A DNA stretch of 64,000 bases from Achatina immaculata (taxonomy: Eukaryota; Mollusca; Gastropoda; Stylommatophora; Achatinidae): the NCBI GenBank assembly GCA_009760885.1, contig CM019714.1, positions 4,644,312 to 4,708,311 of the forward strand, read 5' to 3'. The notes under the pieces are model-generated. The model was not told the origin of the DNA. It searched no databases and saw nothing but the letters and a program-made list of their open reading frames with translations. Each line of letters begins with the position of its first letter. Position 1 is the first letter of the stretch. A program made the position numbers and the translations under genes. This document shows positions 51,879-62,118 of the stretch, piece by piece.

Positions 51879-54800
51879 ATATATATAATCCTGGAAGGAA
51901 ATCTTTTACTTGTTTCAAGATTGCCTGTAGTGACTTTGCCTGGTCCAAGATTAGATATAGTAACTTTGTCTGGTCCAAGATTGACTTAAGTAACTATGTC
52001 TGTTTCAAGATTGGATATAGTAACTTTTTCTGTTTCAAGATTGGCTGTAGTAACTTTGTCTGGTTCAGGATTGGCTGTAGTACCTTTGTCTGTTTCATGA
52101 TTAGTTGTAGTAACTTTGTCTGTTTCATGATTAGCTGTACTAACTTTGTCTGTTTCATGATTAGCTGTAGTAAATTTGTCTGTTTCAAGATTGGCTCTAG
52201 TAATTTCGCCTGCTTTAAGATTGGTTCTAGCAACTTTGTCTGGTTCTAGATTGACTGGAGTAACTTTGCCTGTTTCAAAATTGACTGCAATAACTTTGCT
52301 TGTTTCAAGTTTGACTGCAGTAACTTTGCCTGTTTCAAGATTGGCTGCAGTAACTTTGCCTGTTTCAAGATTAACTGCAGTAACTTTGCCTGTGTCAAGA
52401 TTGGCTGCAGTAACTTTGCATGTTTCAAAATTGACTGCAGTAACTTTGCCTGTTTCAAGATTGACTGCAGTAACTTTGCATGTTTCAAGATTGACTGCAG
52501 TAACTTTGCCTGTGTCAAGATTGGCTATAGTGACTGTGTCTGTTTCAAGATTGGCTGCAGTAACTTTGCATGTTTCAAAATTGACTGCAGTAACTTTGCA
52601 TGTTTCAAGATTGACTGCAGTAACTTTGCCTGTGTCAAGATTGGCTATAGTGACTGTGTCTGTTTCAAGATTGGCTGCAGTAACTTTGCCTGTTTCAAGA
52701 TTGACTGCAGTAACTTTGCCTGTTTCAAGATTGACTGCAGTAACTTTGCATGTTTCAAGATTGGCTGCAGTAACTTTGCATGTTTCAAGATTGACTGCAG
52801 TAACTTTGCCTGTTTCAAGATTGACTGCAGTAACTTTGCATGTTTCAAGATTGACTGCAGTAACTTTGCATGTTTCAAGATTGGCTATAGTGAATGTGTC
52901 TGTTTCAAGATTGGCTGCAGTAACTTTGCCTGTTTCAAGATTGGCTGCAGTAACTTTGCTTGTTTCAAGGTTGACTGCAGTAACTTTGCTTGTTTCAAGA
53001 TTGGCTGTAGTGAATATCTAGCCCTGTTCTGTGCCGAGTGCTGACCTAACAAAGCACTAAGATAAACTGCTTTTTCTCCATGTCTGAGAAGCCAGCACAC
53101 GTGACTTTCAGCAACTGTTCCTCTGGTGATAAAAGCCGCATTGTTTTTGAAAGCTAAGCAAGTTCCGTTTCTGTCTTTCAGGGGCTGAATTCGACGTTCA
53201 CTTTTTATCAGTAATTCTCTCCTGCCTATTTGGAGCTCTATCCAAGTTCTGTCTCTATCCTTTTATCAGTAATTCTCTCCTGTCTATTTGGAGCTCTATC
53301 CAAGTTCTGTTTCTATCCTTTTATCAGTAATTCTCTCCTGCCTATTTGGAGCTCTATCCAAGTTCTGTCTCTATCTTTTTATCAGTAATTCTCTCCTGTC
53401 TACTTGGAGCTATATCCAAGTTCTGTCTCTATCTTTTTATCAGTAATTCTCTCCTGCCTATTTGGAGCTCTATCCAAGTTCTGTCTCTATCTTTTTATCA
53501 GTAATTCTCTCCTGTCTACTTGGAGCTATATCCAAGTTCTGTCTCTATCCTTTTATCAGTAATTCTCTCCTGCCTATTTGGAGCTCTATCCAAGTTCTGT
53601 TTCTATGAGCCCCTTGTTTCTTTCTTTCATTTTTGTATGTTGAATTTCCACTTCCGAAATTTAGGGACTTGTTTTACATATATACAAAAATATTAAATAT
53701 TAAATAGAAATATAAAGCATAAGTATAAAACATAAATATAAAATATGTAAGAAAGAAATTTCATATTCCTCCTTGCCTCCAACTATTATCATTGAATTTC
53801 GCTTTTCACTAGTACCAAAGTCTGCTTTATGCAGCGAGAAAGTAGCGACAAAGTCTGTTTTATACAGTGATAAAATAGCAATAAAGTCTGCTTTATACAG
53901 TGAAAAACTAGCGACAAAGTCTGCTTTATACTGTGAGAATTTAGTGGAGTATCGAGATTTGCTGGAAATGACACCAAACCGTAGTATTTTTTTGTGTGGC
54001 TTTGCTGGAATATAACAAATATATTACATAAGTTGAAATACAACATAAATATAGCAAAAGTTGTTGGAGTATAACAAATATTTAACACACGATGTTGAAA
54101 TGTAACAAAAATATAACACAAGTTTTTGGAATATAACAAATATATGACAAAAGTTATGAGAATGTAACAAATATATAACTCAAGTTTTTGGAATGTAACA
54201 AATACATAGCACAAGTTGATGGAGCATAACAAATATATAATACAAGCAGTTGGCATATAACAAGTATATAACAAGTATATAATACATATTAAATTTTTGG
54301 AGTATAACAAATATATAACACAAATTAGGGTAGGAACTTAGTCTTATTCTTAGTTTTGTTAGAGTAGGACGTAGTTTTTGTAGGGTAGGAACTTAGTTTG
54401 TATGTTAGTTGTCGGCAATTGTTTTTGTAGCATGGAACAGTGAATCTAGTAAGTGGTAGGATTCTGTTGGCGTCGAAGTCTTCTTGATGTTAGTAGACGC
54501 CTGGAATCATATATGATGTCTTGCTGGAGTAACGTCATGTCGTGTTATATAGAATTGTCACTGCCACTGTTTCTCACTCATCGTCATCGCCATTATGTCA
54601 CCACTTGCACCAAATAAAACCATCATAATCTACACAGCTGCTGTTTGCGGTGCCACTGAGTGAGTGCTGTACCTGGGAGAGTTGGTCTGTAAGCAGACAC
54701 CAAGTAGATACCACCAGACTCCAAGCAGGCACTAAAGCCGACAAGGAAGCAACGACGAAAGAAATGGACCTTGGCTATTTGAAAGGGAGAAATCTTGACT

Positions 54801-57800
54801 GTCTGTCGTTGAAATACTGGTTAACACTATGGAGTCAAATTACAGTGGAAGTTTAAACCCATAGGGACTAAGTTATAATACTAGTGACCTGTATGGTTGA
54901 GAAGTCATACATACGAAATAGTCAGGTATAATAAGCAGAATAGAATAGAATAGTGTGTAACTAATTCTACTTATGTATTAAAAAGTGGATAACGAGCACC
55001 AGTACTAGTTTAATTACACAGGCTGTTATAATATAATAAATATATAACACAATGATGTACAGCGCAGAGTCAGACTTTGGTAATATAATTTCTTTTTTCT
55101 GACATCAGTATTACAGAAGTTGTTGGTGATTAACCCTTGAACTGTCCCACACAAGTGTCTGTTCTTCTTCTTCGCGAGAGAAGGAGTAGGATCTCCCACA
55201 CAAGTGTCTGTTCTTCTTCTTCGCGAGAGAAGGAGTAGGATCTCCCACACAAGCGTCTGTTCTTCTTCTTCGCGAGAGAAGGAGTAGGATCTCCCACACA
55301 AGTGTCTGTTCTTCTTCTTCGCGAGAGAAGGAGTAGGATCTCCCACACAAGCGTCTGTTCTTCTTCTTCGCGAGAGAAGGAGTAGGATCTCCCACACAAG
55401 TGTCTGTTCTTCTTCTTCGCGAGAGAAGGAGTGGGATCTCCCACACAAGCGTCTGTTCTTCTTCTTCGCGAGAGAAGGAGTAGGATCTCCCACACAAGCG
55501 TCTGTTCTTCTTCTTCGCGAGAGAAGGAGTAGGATCTCCCACACAAGCGTCTGTTCTTCTTCTTCGCGAGAGAAGGAGTAGGATCTCCCACACAAGCGTC
55601 TGTTCTTCTTCTTCGTGAGAGAAGGAGTGGGATCTCCCACACAAGTGTCTGTTCTTCTTCTTCGCGAGAGAAGGAGTAGGATCTCCCACACAAGCGTCTG
55701 TTCTTCTTCGTGAGAGAAGGAGTGAGATCTCCCACACAAGCGTCTGTTCTTCTTCTTCGCTAGAGAAGGAGTAGGATCTCCCACACAAGCGTCTGTTCTT
55801 CTTCTTCACGAGAGAGGGAGTGGGATCTCCCACACAAGCGTCTGTTCTTCTTCTTCGCGAGAGAAGGAGTGGTATCTGGACCGTCTCCTCGCTCTTTGCT
55901 TGCCAGTCACGGCACTGGTTATGCCAGTAGCCAGTGCTCAAACGTTTCCGAGAGCAAAGAGGAAGTTTAACGGCTGCAGGTTAATTTTTTTTAACGTTTA
56001 TTCTTAAGGGAAGGATCAGCCAAACACAGCATATAGATCTTTCTAGAATTCTCCTTACTTCACCCAGCACACAGAGATCTTTCTAGAATTCTCCTTACTT
56101 CACCCAGCACACAGAGATCTTTCTAGAATTCTCCTTACTTCATCCAACACACAGAGATCTTTCTAGAATTCTCCTACAAAGATTGAATCCACCGACTGAA
56201 AGAATTTGCTCAGTTCTGTTAAGTGAGGAGGTCCCGTGCCGTCCCGTCTTTTTCCTCGTCTATAAAGCCTTCTTAGATTCTTTCTCTTACTTTTCTTTCC
56301 TGAACTCACATGCCAGAAACCTCTTTCTGGTCAGCTGACCAGTCACGTGGGTTTAGCATCACTTTCAAAGGCCAAAGTTACGATACCGCAACAACATCAA
56401 ATCCTCGCTAGATCCACTACATTCGAGAAACTTCGATGAACATCCAGAATAATTTCGTAGATTCAGTCTCTTCAAACATAACTCATTTATTGTCTGGAAA
56501 GTTTATATAAAAAGAAAGAAAGTTTTGAAGACACAGACTAAACACAGGGGAACACAAAAAACTGAAACCTGAGTGAGCGCCATGTTTGGTCACCTTGCAG
56601 AAGACACAGAGCAAGCGATGTAAGGCGAAATGTGAGTTACATTGTTGACGCACGCAGCAAGAGAGCCAACAGATTTTAACAGACTTCAGGCATAAATAAA
56701 ACGTTTGGTTGCTTTCTATATCTTTGCCAGGATCCATTCAATCAATGGGAGATGATTGATGAAGAAAAAGCTGATCAGATGGTGAGATGTTTGATAAAGA
56801 TAAAGCTGGCCAGATGGTGAGATGATTGATAAAGATAAAGCTGGCCAGATGGTGAGATGATTGATAAAGATAAAGCTGGCCAGATAGTGAGATGATTGAT
56901 AAAGATAATCATGGTAAGATGGTGAGATGATTGATAAGAATAAACCTGGTAAGATGGTGAGATGATTGATAAAGATAAACCTGGTAAGATGGTGAGATGA
57001 TTGATAAAGATAGCCCTGGTAAGATAGTGAGATGTTTGATAAAGATAACTCTGGTAAGATGGTGAGATATTTGATAAAGATAACTCTGGTAAGATGGTGA
57101 GATATTTGATAAAGATAACTCTGGTAAGATGGTGAGATGTTTGATAAAGATAACCCTGGTAAGATGGTGAGATGATTGATAAAGATAAACATGGTAAGAT
57201 GGTGAGATGATTGATAAAGATAAACATGGTAAGATGATTGATGAAGATACAATGAAGACGCTAAATAACTACCTGTTTTCGATTCTCCTTGGTTTGACTG
57301 ACAAGAGTTAGTGAAGAACAGTGTAATAAATTTGTAACATACGAAATGTGTGTGCAGTTACATCAAAGTCTGATATTTCTTCTGTTCTCTCTCTCTCCCC
57401 CCTTTCCAGACACCTTGAAAGAATGCAGAATTGTTGCTCTGACTGGCATGATCGTCGCCATAGCTTCCGTGCTACTTGCCATCTACAACCTGGCGATGAC
57501 GATATCAAAGAAGAAAGCGTATTATGTGTCTTTTCTGACTAGCAGTGCTCTGGCATGTAAGCAACCTATCACTGTATGTTTCTATGTCTCTTCTAGCTAG
57601 CAGTGCTCTGGCATGTAAGCAACCTATCACTGTATGTTTCTATGTCTCTTCTAGCTAGCAGTGCTCTGGCATGTAAGCAACCTATCACTGTATGTTTCTA
57701 TGTCTCTTCTAGCTAGCAGTGCTCTGGCATGTAAGCAACCTATCACTGTATGTTTCTATGTCTCTTCTAGCTAGCAGTGCTCTGGCATGTAAGCAACCTA

Positions 57801-60714
57801 TCACTGTATGTTTCTATGTCTCTTCTAGCTAGCAGTGCTCTGGCCTGTAAGCAACAATCACTGTATGTTTCTATGTCTCTTCTAGCTAGCAGTGCTCTGG
57901 CATGTAAGCAACCTATCACTGTATGTTTCTATGTCTCTTCTAGCTAGCAGTGCTCTAGCCTGTAAGCAACCTATCACTGTATGTTTCTATGTCTCTTCTA
58001 GCTAGCAGTGCTCTGGCCTGTAAGCAACCTATCACTGTATGTTTCTATGTCTCTTCTAGCTAGCAGTGCTCTGACCTGTAAGCAACAATCACTGTATGTT
58101 TCTATGTCTCTTCTAGCTAGCAGTGCTCTGGCCTGTAAGCAACCTATCACTGTATGTTTCTATGTCTCTTCTAGCTAGCTCGTGTAAGCAGCCTGTAAGT
58201 AAATATTGGTCACGACTTTGTGTAGATAAACTAACAGTACAGACCTGTCTTAAATGACTGTCGTGATATGTGTGTTAAATTCTTTGCAGCACGTGACACG
58301 GGTCTGTCACCCCATACTCTATCTTATCACTGGTCTGTCACCCTGTGTTCTAGCTTGTCACGGGCCTGACACCCCATGCTCTAGCTTGTCACAGGTCTGT
58401 CACTCCAACCTCTAGCGTGTCACAGGTCTGTCACCTCATGCTCTGTCTTGTTATGGCTGTACAATTTCTTCCATCACGTAAAGCTGTTCTCATCATCGGC
58501 GCTGAACATAGCGAAAGTTACATGTAAAAGCAATCTGCACGTTTCCGTTTCCCGCCTCCAACACTGGAACAAGACCCTGCTGCTTCCATTCTGCGCTTTC
58601 AACTTTATAATCTCTTCCTCGACGTTCCTCCTGTAGAGAGCGCTGATTGCGTTGTGCTGCTATTATGCGCCGTGCGGTCCGATGCATCCGACTTCGGTAG
58701 GTCGTACTTTTAGGGCCAGATCTGTCTTTCAGTCGCCATTGCTACTCACTTTGCCAGACTACTGTCTATTTCCAGAGGGCGTCATTGGGAAGTAAAAGAG
58801 GGTCTTAGCCGGCAATGCTGCAACAGTCCTGACGGTTTAAGCAGCCAGTTGTGGTTCACCGGCAACTCTAGTGCCCCAGGTTTCATGATTCAGACACTGC
58901 TTGCTATGAGAAATGTTACTGTAACCCTGTACTTGTGGCAGAGCTGGACAAAGCCTTTCATGAAACTTCCTTTCTAAAGCTGCTGCCACAGTCGGCAAGA
59001 GCTTCCTTGTCTGGCTGACATGTAGAAGTTTTGAGGGACCACAGGATGATCGTGGGGTGTCATCTCCAGGAAGGACTTGAGTTTGTGGCCCTCTAACGGG
59101 CCCATCCAGTCAAACCACAGGTAGAAATTGCTTGAGAGACAGAGACAGGCACACATAACACACACAGACAGTAGACAGACGGGGCCCTCCAGTCAAACCA
59201 GAAGTAGAAATTGCTTGAGAGACAGAGACAGGCACACATACACACACAGACAGTAGACAGACGGGGCCCTCCAGTCAAACCAGAAGTAGAAATTGCTTGA
59301 GAGACAGAGACAGGCACACATAACACACACAGACAGTAGACAGACGGGGCCCTCCAGTCAAACCAGAAGTAGAAATGGCTTGAGAGACAGAGACAGGCAC
59401 ACATAACACACACAGACAGTAGACAGACGGGGCCCTCCAGTCAAACCAGAAGTAGAAATTGCTTGAGAGACAGAGACAGGCACACATAACACACACAGAC
59501 AGTAGACAGACGGGGCCTCCAGTCAAACCAGAGGTAGAAATTGCTTGAGAGACAGAGACAGGCACACATAACACACACAGACAGTAGACAGACGGGGCCC
59601 TCCAGTCAAACCAGAAGTAGAAATTGCTTGAGAGACAGAGACAGGCACACATAACACACACAGACAGTAGACAGACGGGGCCCTCCAGTCAAACCAGAAG
59701 TAGAAATTGCTTGAGAGACAGAGACAGGCACACATAACACACAGACAGTAGACAGACGGGGCCCTCCAGTCAAACCAGAAGTAGAAATGGCTTGAGAGAC
59801 AGAGACAGGCACACATAACACACACAGACAGTAGACAGACGGGGCCTCCAGTCAAACCAGAGGTAGAAATTGCTTGAGAGACAGAGACAGGCACACATAA
59901 CACACACAGACAGTAGACAGACGGGGCCCTCCAGTCAAACTAGAAGTAGAAATTGCTTGAGAGACAGAGAGAGGCACACATGACACACAAAGACAATAGA
60001 CAGACGGGGCCCTCCAGTCAAACCAGAAGTAGAAATGGCTTGAGAGACAGAGACAGGCACACATAACACACACATACAGTAGACAGACGGGGCCCTCCAG
60101 TCAAACCAGAAGTAGAAATTGCTTGAGAGACAGAGACAGGCACACATAACACACACAGACAGTAGACAGACGGGGCCCTCCAGTCAAACCAGAAGTAGAA
60201 ATTGCTTGAGAGACAGAGACAGGCACACATAACACACACAGACAGTAGACAGACGGGGCCCTCCAGTCAAACCAGAAGTAGAAATGGCTTGAGATACCCG
60301 CAGGGTTAAGAAATCGGGCACTAAAAACGCAGAATATATGTCTGCAGGGCGAGACGCACTCCACAAATCTATGACATCCTTTCAAAACAATACATTCTAT
60401 CAAATTGTGCTGTAACCTGTGCTACCATTCCTTAACTATACATCCCATCAAATGTGTGCTATAACCAGTGCTAGAATTCCTAAACTATACATTCCATGTG
60501 CATCGTGCGATAATTTTATAATCAGTATTTTATGTTCCAAACAGTCACATCCATCGTGATATGTGCCATCATCTGGGGTGCTAAAATGCATTACCCACAT
60601 ACATGTGTCCTGGGCTACTCCTTCATTTTAAGTCTGGCTGGTGCTTGCCTTTTGCCTCTAGGAGCTTTTCTGATGTTCCTGGCATCCAAGAGAGTGACTG
60701 GTCAAGTTCAGTGA
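48814..60714 (+). CDS. Claudin/PMP22-like four-transmembrane protein, gene C (three coding exons, 175 aa)
   Basis: Joining 48814-49024, 57410-57556 and 60545-60714 gives 528 nt, 175 codons plus TGA, with two phase-1 introns at the same places as in gene B. TM1 is about residues 9-31. Loop 1 has W34, G47-L48-W49, C51-C52 and C57. TM2 is about 78-102 (after LKECRIV), TM3 about 108-130 (with S113-A119 next to the intron) and TM4 about 141-167, with GYSFILSLAGAC at its start. The cytoplasmic tail is short and basic (ASKRVTGQVQ). Overall similarity to gene B is modest, but the exon phases, the GLW..C signature and the GYSF block agree throughout, so the two are paralogues. The likely role is plasma-membrane or junctional; the exact function is unknown. 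Both introns are mostly minisatellites, and the exon 2 donor is part of one (57541-58190). Confidence 0.85.
49087..49428. repeat. Minisatellite, 35-bp unit, ~9.5 copies, at the start of gene C intron 1
   Basis: GAGTGTTTGTGTTTGTCTGT plus GCTGTGAGTATGTGG, beginning about 60 bp after the exon 1 donor. Every unit contains CTGTGAGTAT, a reasonable match to a 5' splice site. Confidence 0.95.
49429..49829. other. Gene C intron 1 spacer
   Basis: AT-rich, non-repetitive. No transposon or gene recognised. Confidence 0.5.
49830..53020. repeat. Minisatellite, 30-bp unit, split by a 1.26-kb insertion (gene C intron 1)
   Basis: Left part (49830-50632): TTCAGTATTAGCTGCAGTGA plus CTTTACCTGG. Right part (51893-53020): TTTCAAGATTGACTGCAGTA plus ACTTTGCCTG. 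The two consensus units are clearly related (TA/GGCTGCAGTAACTTT) but have diverged between the halves. Frames of 179 and 281 codons arise because 30 is a multiple of 3. Confidence 0.95.
50633..51892. mobile_element. Composite insertion: LINE (GAA)n tail plus LTR-like sequence
   Basis: 50636-50730 reads like the extreme 3' end of the 18350-18795 LINE family (AGCGAACGAAGAAGAAGAAG). Around 51050-51500 the sequence resembles the 40879-42234 element: CATTTGTCCTTTTTAGGGC, GTGCCCGGGAAGTTCTGC, TCCATCAATAAATCTTG. TGCCGTGTTGGCACACTTAT follows near 51820, matching TGCCATATTGGCACATTAGT near 42200. A (TA)n tract (51836-51888) closes it. No coding capacity is seen. The order of insertion events is unresolved. 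Confidence 0.5.
53021..53190. other. Gene C intron 1 spacer
   Basis: Short single-copy stretch between arrays. Nothing recognised. Confidence 0.5.
53191..53610. repeat. Minisatellite, 57-58-bp unit, ~7 copies (gene C intron 1)
   Basis: TTTTATCAGTAATTCTCTCC plus TGCCTATTTGGAGCTCTATC and CAAGTTCTGTCTCTATC. Confidence 0.94.
53800..54335. repeat. Two AT-rich tandem arrays (33-bp and ~30-bp units)
   Basis: 53800-53945: AAAGTCTGCTTTATACAGTG plus AGAAACTAGCGAC (33 bp). 54000-54330: GGAATATAACAAATATATAA plus CACAAGTTTTT-type units of about 30 bp. Gene C intron 1. Confidence 0.85.
54340..54880. mobile_element. Third copy of the LTR-like dispersed sequence (diverged)
   Basis: AGTAGGACGTAGTTTTTGTA, AAGTCTTCTTGATGTTAGTA and a CACTGTTTCTCACTCATCGT...ACCAAATAAAACC block. 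The same order of motifs (TAGGAC..., then a CATCRCCAT-rich patch, then an AATAAA-like signal, then CTGGAGT/CTGCTG) occurs at about 41550-41930 and 51100-51520. Similarity is weak in between, so family membership is tentative. Confidence 0.3.
54881..55128. other. Gene C intron 1 spacer
   Basis: AT-rich, with GAATAGAATAGAATAG near 54940. Nothing recognised. Confidence 0.5.
55129..55878. repeat. Minisatellite, 49-bp unit, ~15 copies (gene C intron 1)
   Basis: CACACAAGTGTCTGTTCTTC plus TTCTTCGCGAGAGAAGGAGT and AGGATCTCC. The unit contains a (CTT) run and a TCGCGA core. 49 is not a multiple of 3, but the minus strand lacks stops in all three frames of the unit, which explains the overlapping frames of 201-276 codons. 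Confidence 0.96.
56018..56182. repeat. Tandem repeat, 40-bp unit, 4 copies
   Basis: AGATCTTTCTAGAATTCTCC plus TTACTTCACCCAGCACACAG. Confidence 0.94.
56183..56735. other. Gene C intron 1 spacer; no gene recognised
   Basis: Non-repetitive. A minus-strand frame (56483-56737) has no recognisable domain. Confidence 0.45.
56738..57248. repeat. Minisatellite, 35-bp unit, ~14 copies (end of gene C intron 1)
   Basis: GATGATTGATAAAGATAACC plus CTGGTAAGATGGTGA, with CAGATGGT variants on the left. It ends 160 bp before the exon 2 acceptor. Each unit contains CTGGTAAGAT, a strong 5' splice-site match. Confidence 0.95.
57410..57556 (+). CDS. Gene C exon 2 (TM2 and start of TM3)
   Basis: A polypyrimidine tract (CTCTCTCTCCCCCCTTTCCAG, ending 57409) forms a strong acceptor. 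It holds 2 nt, 48 codons and 1 nt; the donor is CAT/GTAAGC at 57557. It encodes TLKECRIVALTGMIVAIASV, TM2, a lysine loop (SKKKAYYV) and FLTSSALA. Its last ~16 nt are the first unit of the 58-bp repeat that follows. Confidence 0.83.
57541..58190 (+). repeat. 58-bp repeat carrying acceptor, 18-nt mini-exon and donor, ~11 copies
   Basis: The unit runs AGCAGTGCTCTGGCAT/GTAAGCAACCTATCACTGTATGT and then TTCTATGTCTCTTCTAG/CT. The first copy is the real exon 2 end and donor. Each later copy has a pyrimidine-rich stretch ending TCTTCTAG, then CTAGCAGTGCTCTGGCAT (18 nt) and GTAAGC. Variants (CCT/GTAAGC, TCTAGCC, TCTGACC) still keep 18 nt and the donor. The array arose by tandem duplication of the exon-intron junction. 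Confidence 0.95.
58285..58458. repeat. Tandem repeat, ~38-bp unit, ~4 copies
   Basis: CACAGGTCTGTCACCCCATG plus CTCTAGCTTGT, gene C intron 2. Confidence 0.85.
58459..59090. other. Gene C intron 2 spacer; no gene recognised
   Basis: GC-richer, non-repetitive. Open frames of about 60 codons on both strands show no domain. Confidence 0.45.
59094..60293. repeat. Minisatellite, 83-bp unit, ~14.5 copies (gene C intron 2)
   Basis: GGGGCCCTCCAGTCAAACCA, GAAGTAGAAATTGCTTGAGA, GACAGAGACAGGCACACATA, ACACACACAGACAGTAGACA. The period is 82-83 bp and the copies are nearly identical. Period 83 shifts the frame by one per unit, which explains the series of overlapping minus-strand frames of 60-128 codons with the same peptide. 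Confidence 0.96.
60297..60345 (-). mobile_element. Possible fragment of the (TGAA)/(ATCA)-tailed non-LTR family
   Basis: GGGTTAAGAAATCGGGCAC resembles GGGTTAAGAATTGGGCAC of the 14193-14330 copy; the tail part is missing. Only about 20 bp match well. Confidence 0.35.
60545..60714 (+). CDS. Gene C exon 3 (TM3, extracellular loop 2, TM4, stop)
   Basis: Acceptor TTTATGTTCCAAACAG ends at 60544. It holds 2 nt plus 55 codons and TGA (60712-60714). It encodes TSIVICAIIWGAKMHYPHTC, then GYSFILSLAGACLLPLGAFL and the basic tail. It aligns residue for residue with gene A's exon around C.IIW and GYSFILS. Confidence 0.87.
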
Positions 60715-61880
60715 CCTTGCTTGCTCCGACAGTTCTGCCTTAAGTTTGGTGGAAATGAAGAATCCCTCACAAATGTTTGATGAATACATGTAGCAAATAT
60801 TCGATTCAAATTCATGTTCAACTGAATAATGATTAAAGTCAAATTTCTGTAGCCAAAATAAAATTCGAAGGTAAAATTTCAAATATTTATATATGATTCT
60901 TATGGAGTTCTCATGAAAATGCCAGAATTAATCCACATTTCAAATTAGATTTGATGAGAAGTGAAAATATCAAACTAGTAATCTCCAATATACAATGTCT
61001 GCAGTTTTCTAGAGCAACTCAAGAATAAGAAATTAATATATTTTTTTTAATTGTATAAAATTTCAGTAAATAATTAGAACATTTGTTTTACATTTGCATA
61101 AAGTAACACTATTTTTATATTTGTAGCAAGTAACACTATTCTCATAAAGCTGCTATTCATTCCTGAATTCATATTTGGTCAGCCAGAAAGTAAAAAAAAA
61201 ATCTGTATTCAGCTGAATACTCAACATTTGATATTCATCGCATCCCTACATCACTACACTGCGTTTATCTTCAGAATCACACGTTAGAACAATTCATTTT
61301 TCAGGCAAAATAAAAATAAAAAATTGATATGGGAATCGCAGACATTTAGCTCCCAGAAATGTTGACCAATTTTCATCATCTGAAACACACAGCTCATTTG
61401 CAGTTGCTAGACTGATGTAGCAAGGAAACACTTAGACAACAACATTAGATCAGTTTCACAAATTTTGAAAACATTGTTACAAAATATTTGGTTCTTTTTA
61501 TCATTTTTTTTTTTGGTTTCCTTATGCCAAGTTTTTCATCTCAGCCCATCAATTTTTATTTTTACTTTTGTAACACAACATTAACTGACATCATCTTCTT
61601 TCTCTGTGTTTAGTTTCCTTCATCTGAGCAAGACACTAGCTGAAATATTTAATCATTGTAATTGATTTATACTACTGTTCTAGAAACGCCAGTGAGGTTG
61701 GTTACTGTATGTTTTCAGCATGTTTTCTTGACCATTTCTCAGCTTAACTTTTCAGTAACTGAAAAATAAAAAAGTTCATATCATGAAATTGTTGATTTTA
61801 CTTTTAGCTTGTCGTCTTGCAAAACTGTATTGCACACAAATGTAGCTTTTAACTCCAAGCTCTGAAGTATAGCAACACAT
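60715..61880 (+). other. Gene C 3' UTR and flank
   Basis: AT-rich sequence, non-repetitive for about 1.1 kb. AATAAA at 60857-60862 is a plausible poly(A) signal about 145 bp after the stop. Further AATAAA-like hexamers occur downstream (for example near 61308 and 61765). Confidence 0.5.
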
Positions 61881-61882
61881 AT

Positions 61883-62118
61883 TAGCTAATCACACAATGG
61901 CATCTCCTCACATAGCAATGCCCATATTAGTGTATAATATAGCATATCTGTTTAGCTAACTACACAATGGTGTTTCTTCACATAGCAATGCATATGTTAG
62001 TGTATAATATAGCAATATCTGTTCAGCTAACCACACAATGGTGTCTCCTCACATAGCAATGCCCATGTTAGTGTATAGTATAGCATATCTGTTTAGCTAA
62101 CCACATAATAGCATCTCC
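61883..62118. repeat. Tandem repeat, ~70-bp unit, 3+ copies
   Basis: TAGCTAACCACACAATGGTG plus TCTCCTCACATAGCAATGCC and CATGTTAGTGTATAATATAG. Confidence 0.88.

Noticed and set aside
52176..53021. 281-codon frame of RLTAVTLPVS repeats
   Set aside because: 30-bp array in gene C intron 1. The period is a multiple of 3.
55026..55941. Overlapping minus-strand frames of 201-276 codons rich in Arg/Glu/Ser
   Set aside because: Products of the 49-bp minisatellite in gene C intron 1. The same peptides appear in all three frames.
59093..60403. Series of minus-strand Cys-rich frames (CVMCACLCLSSNFYFWFDW)
   Set aside because: The 83-bp array shifts frame each unit, giving the same peptide in different frames. 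Not a cysteine-rich protein family.
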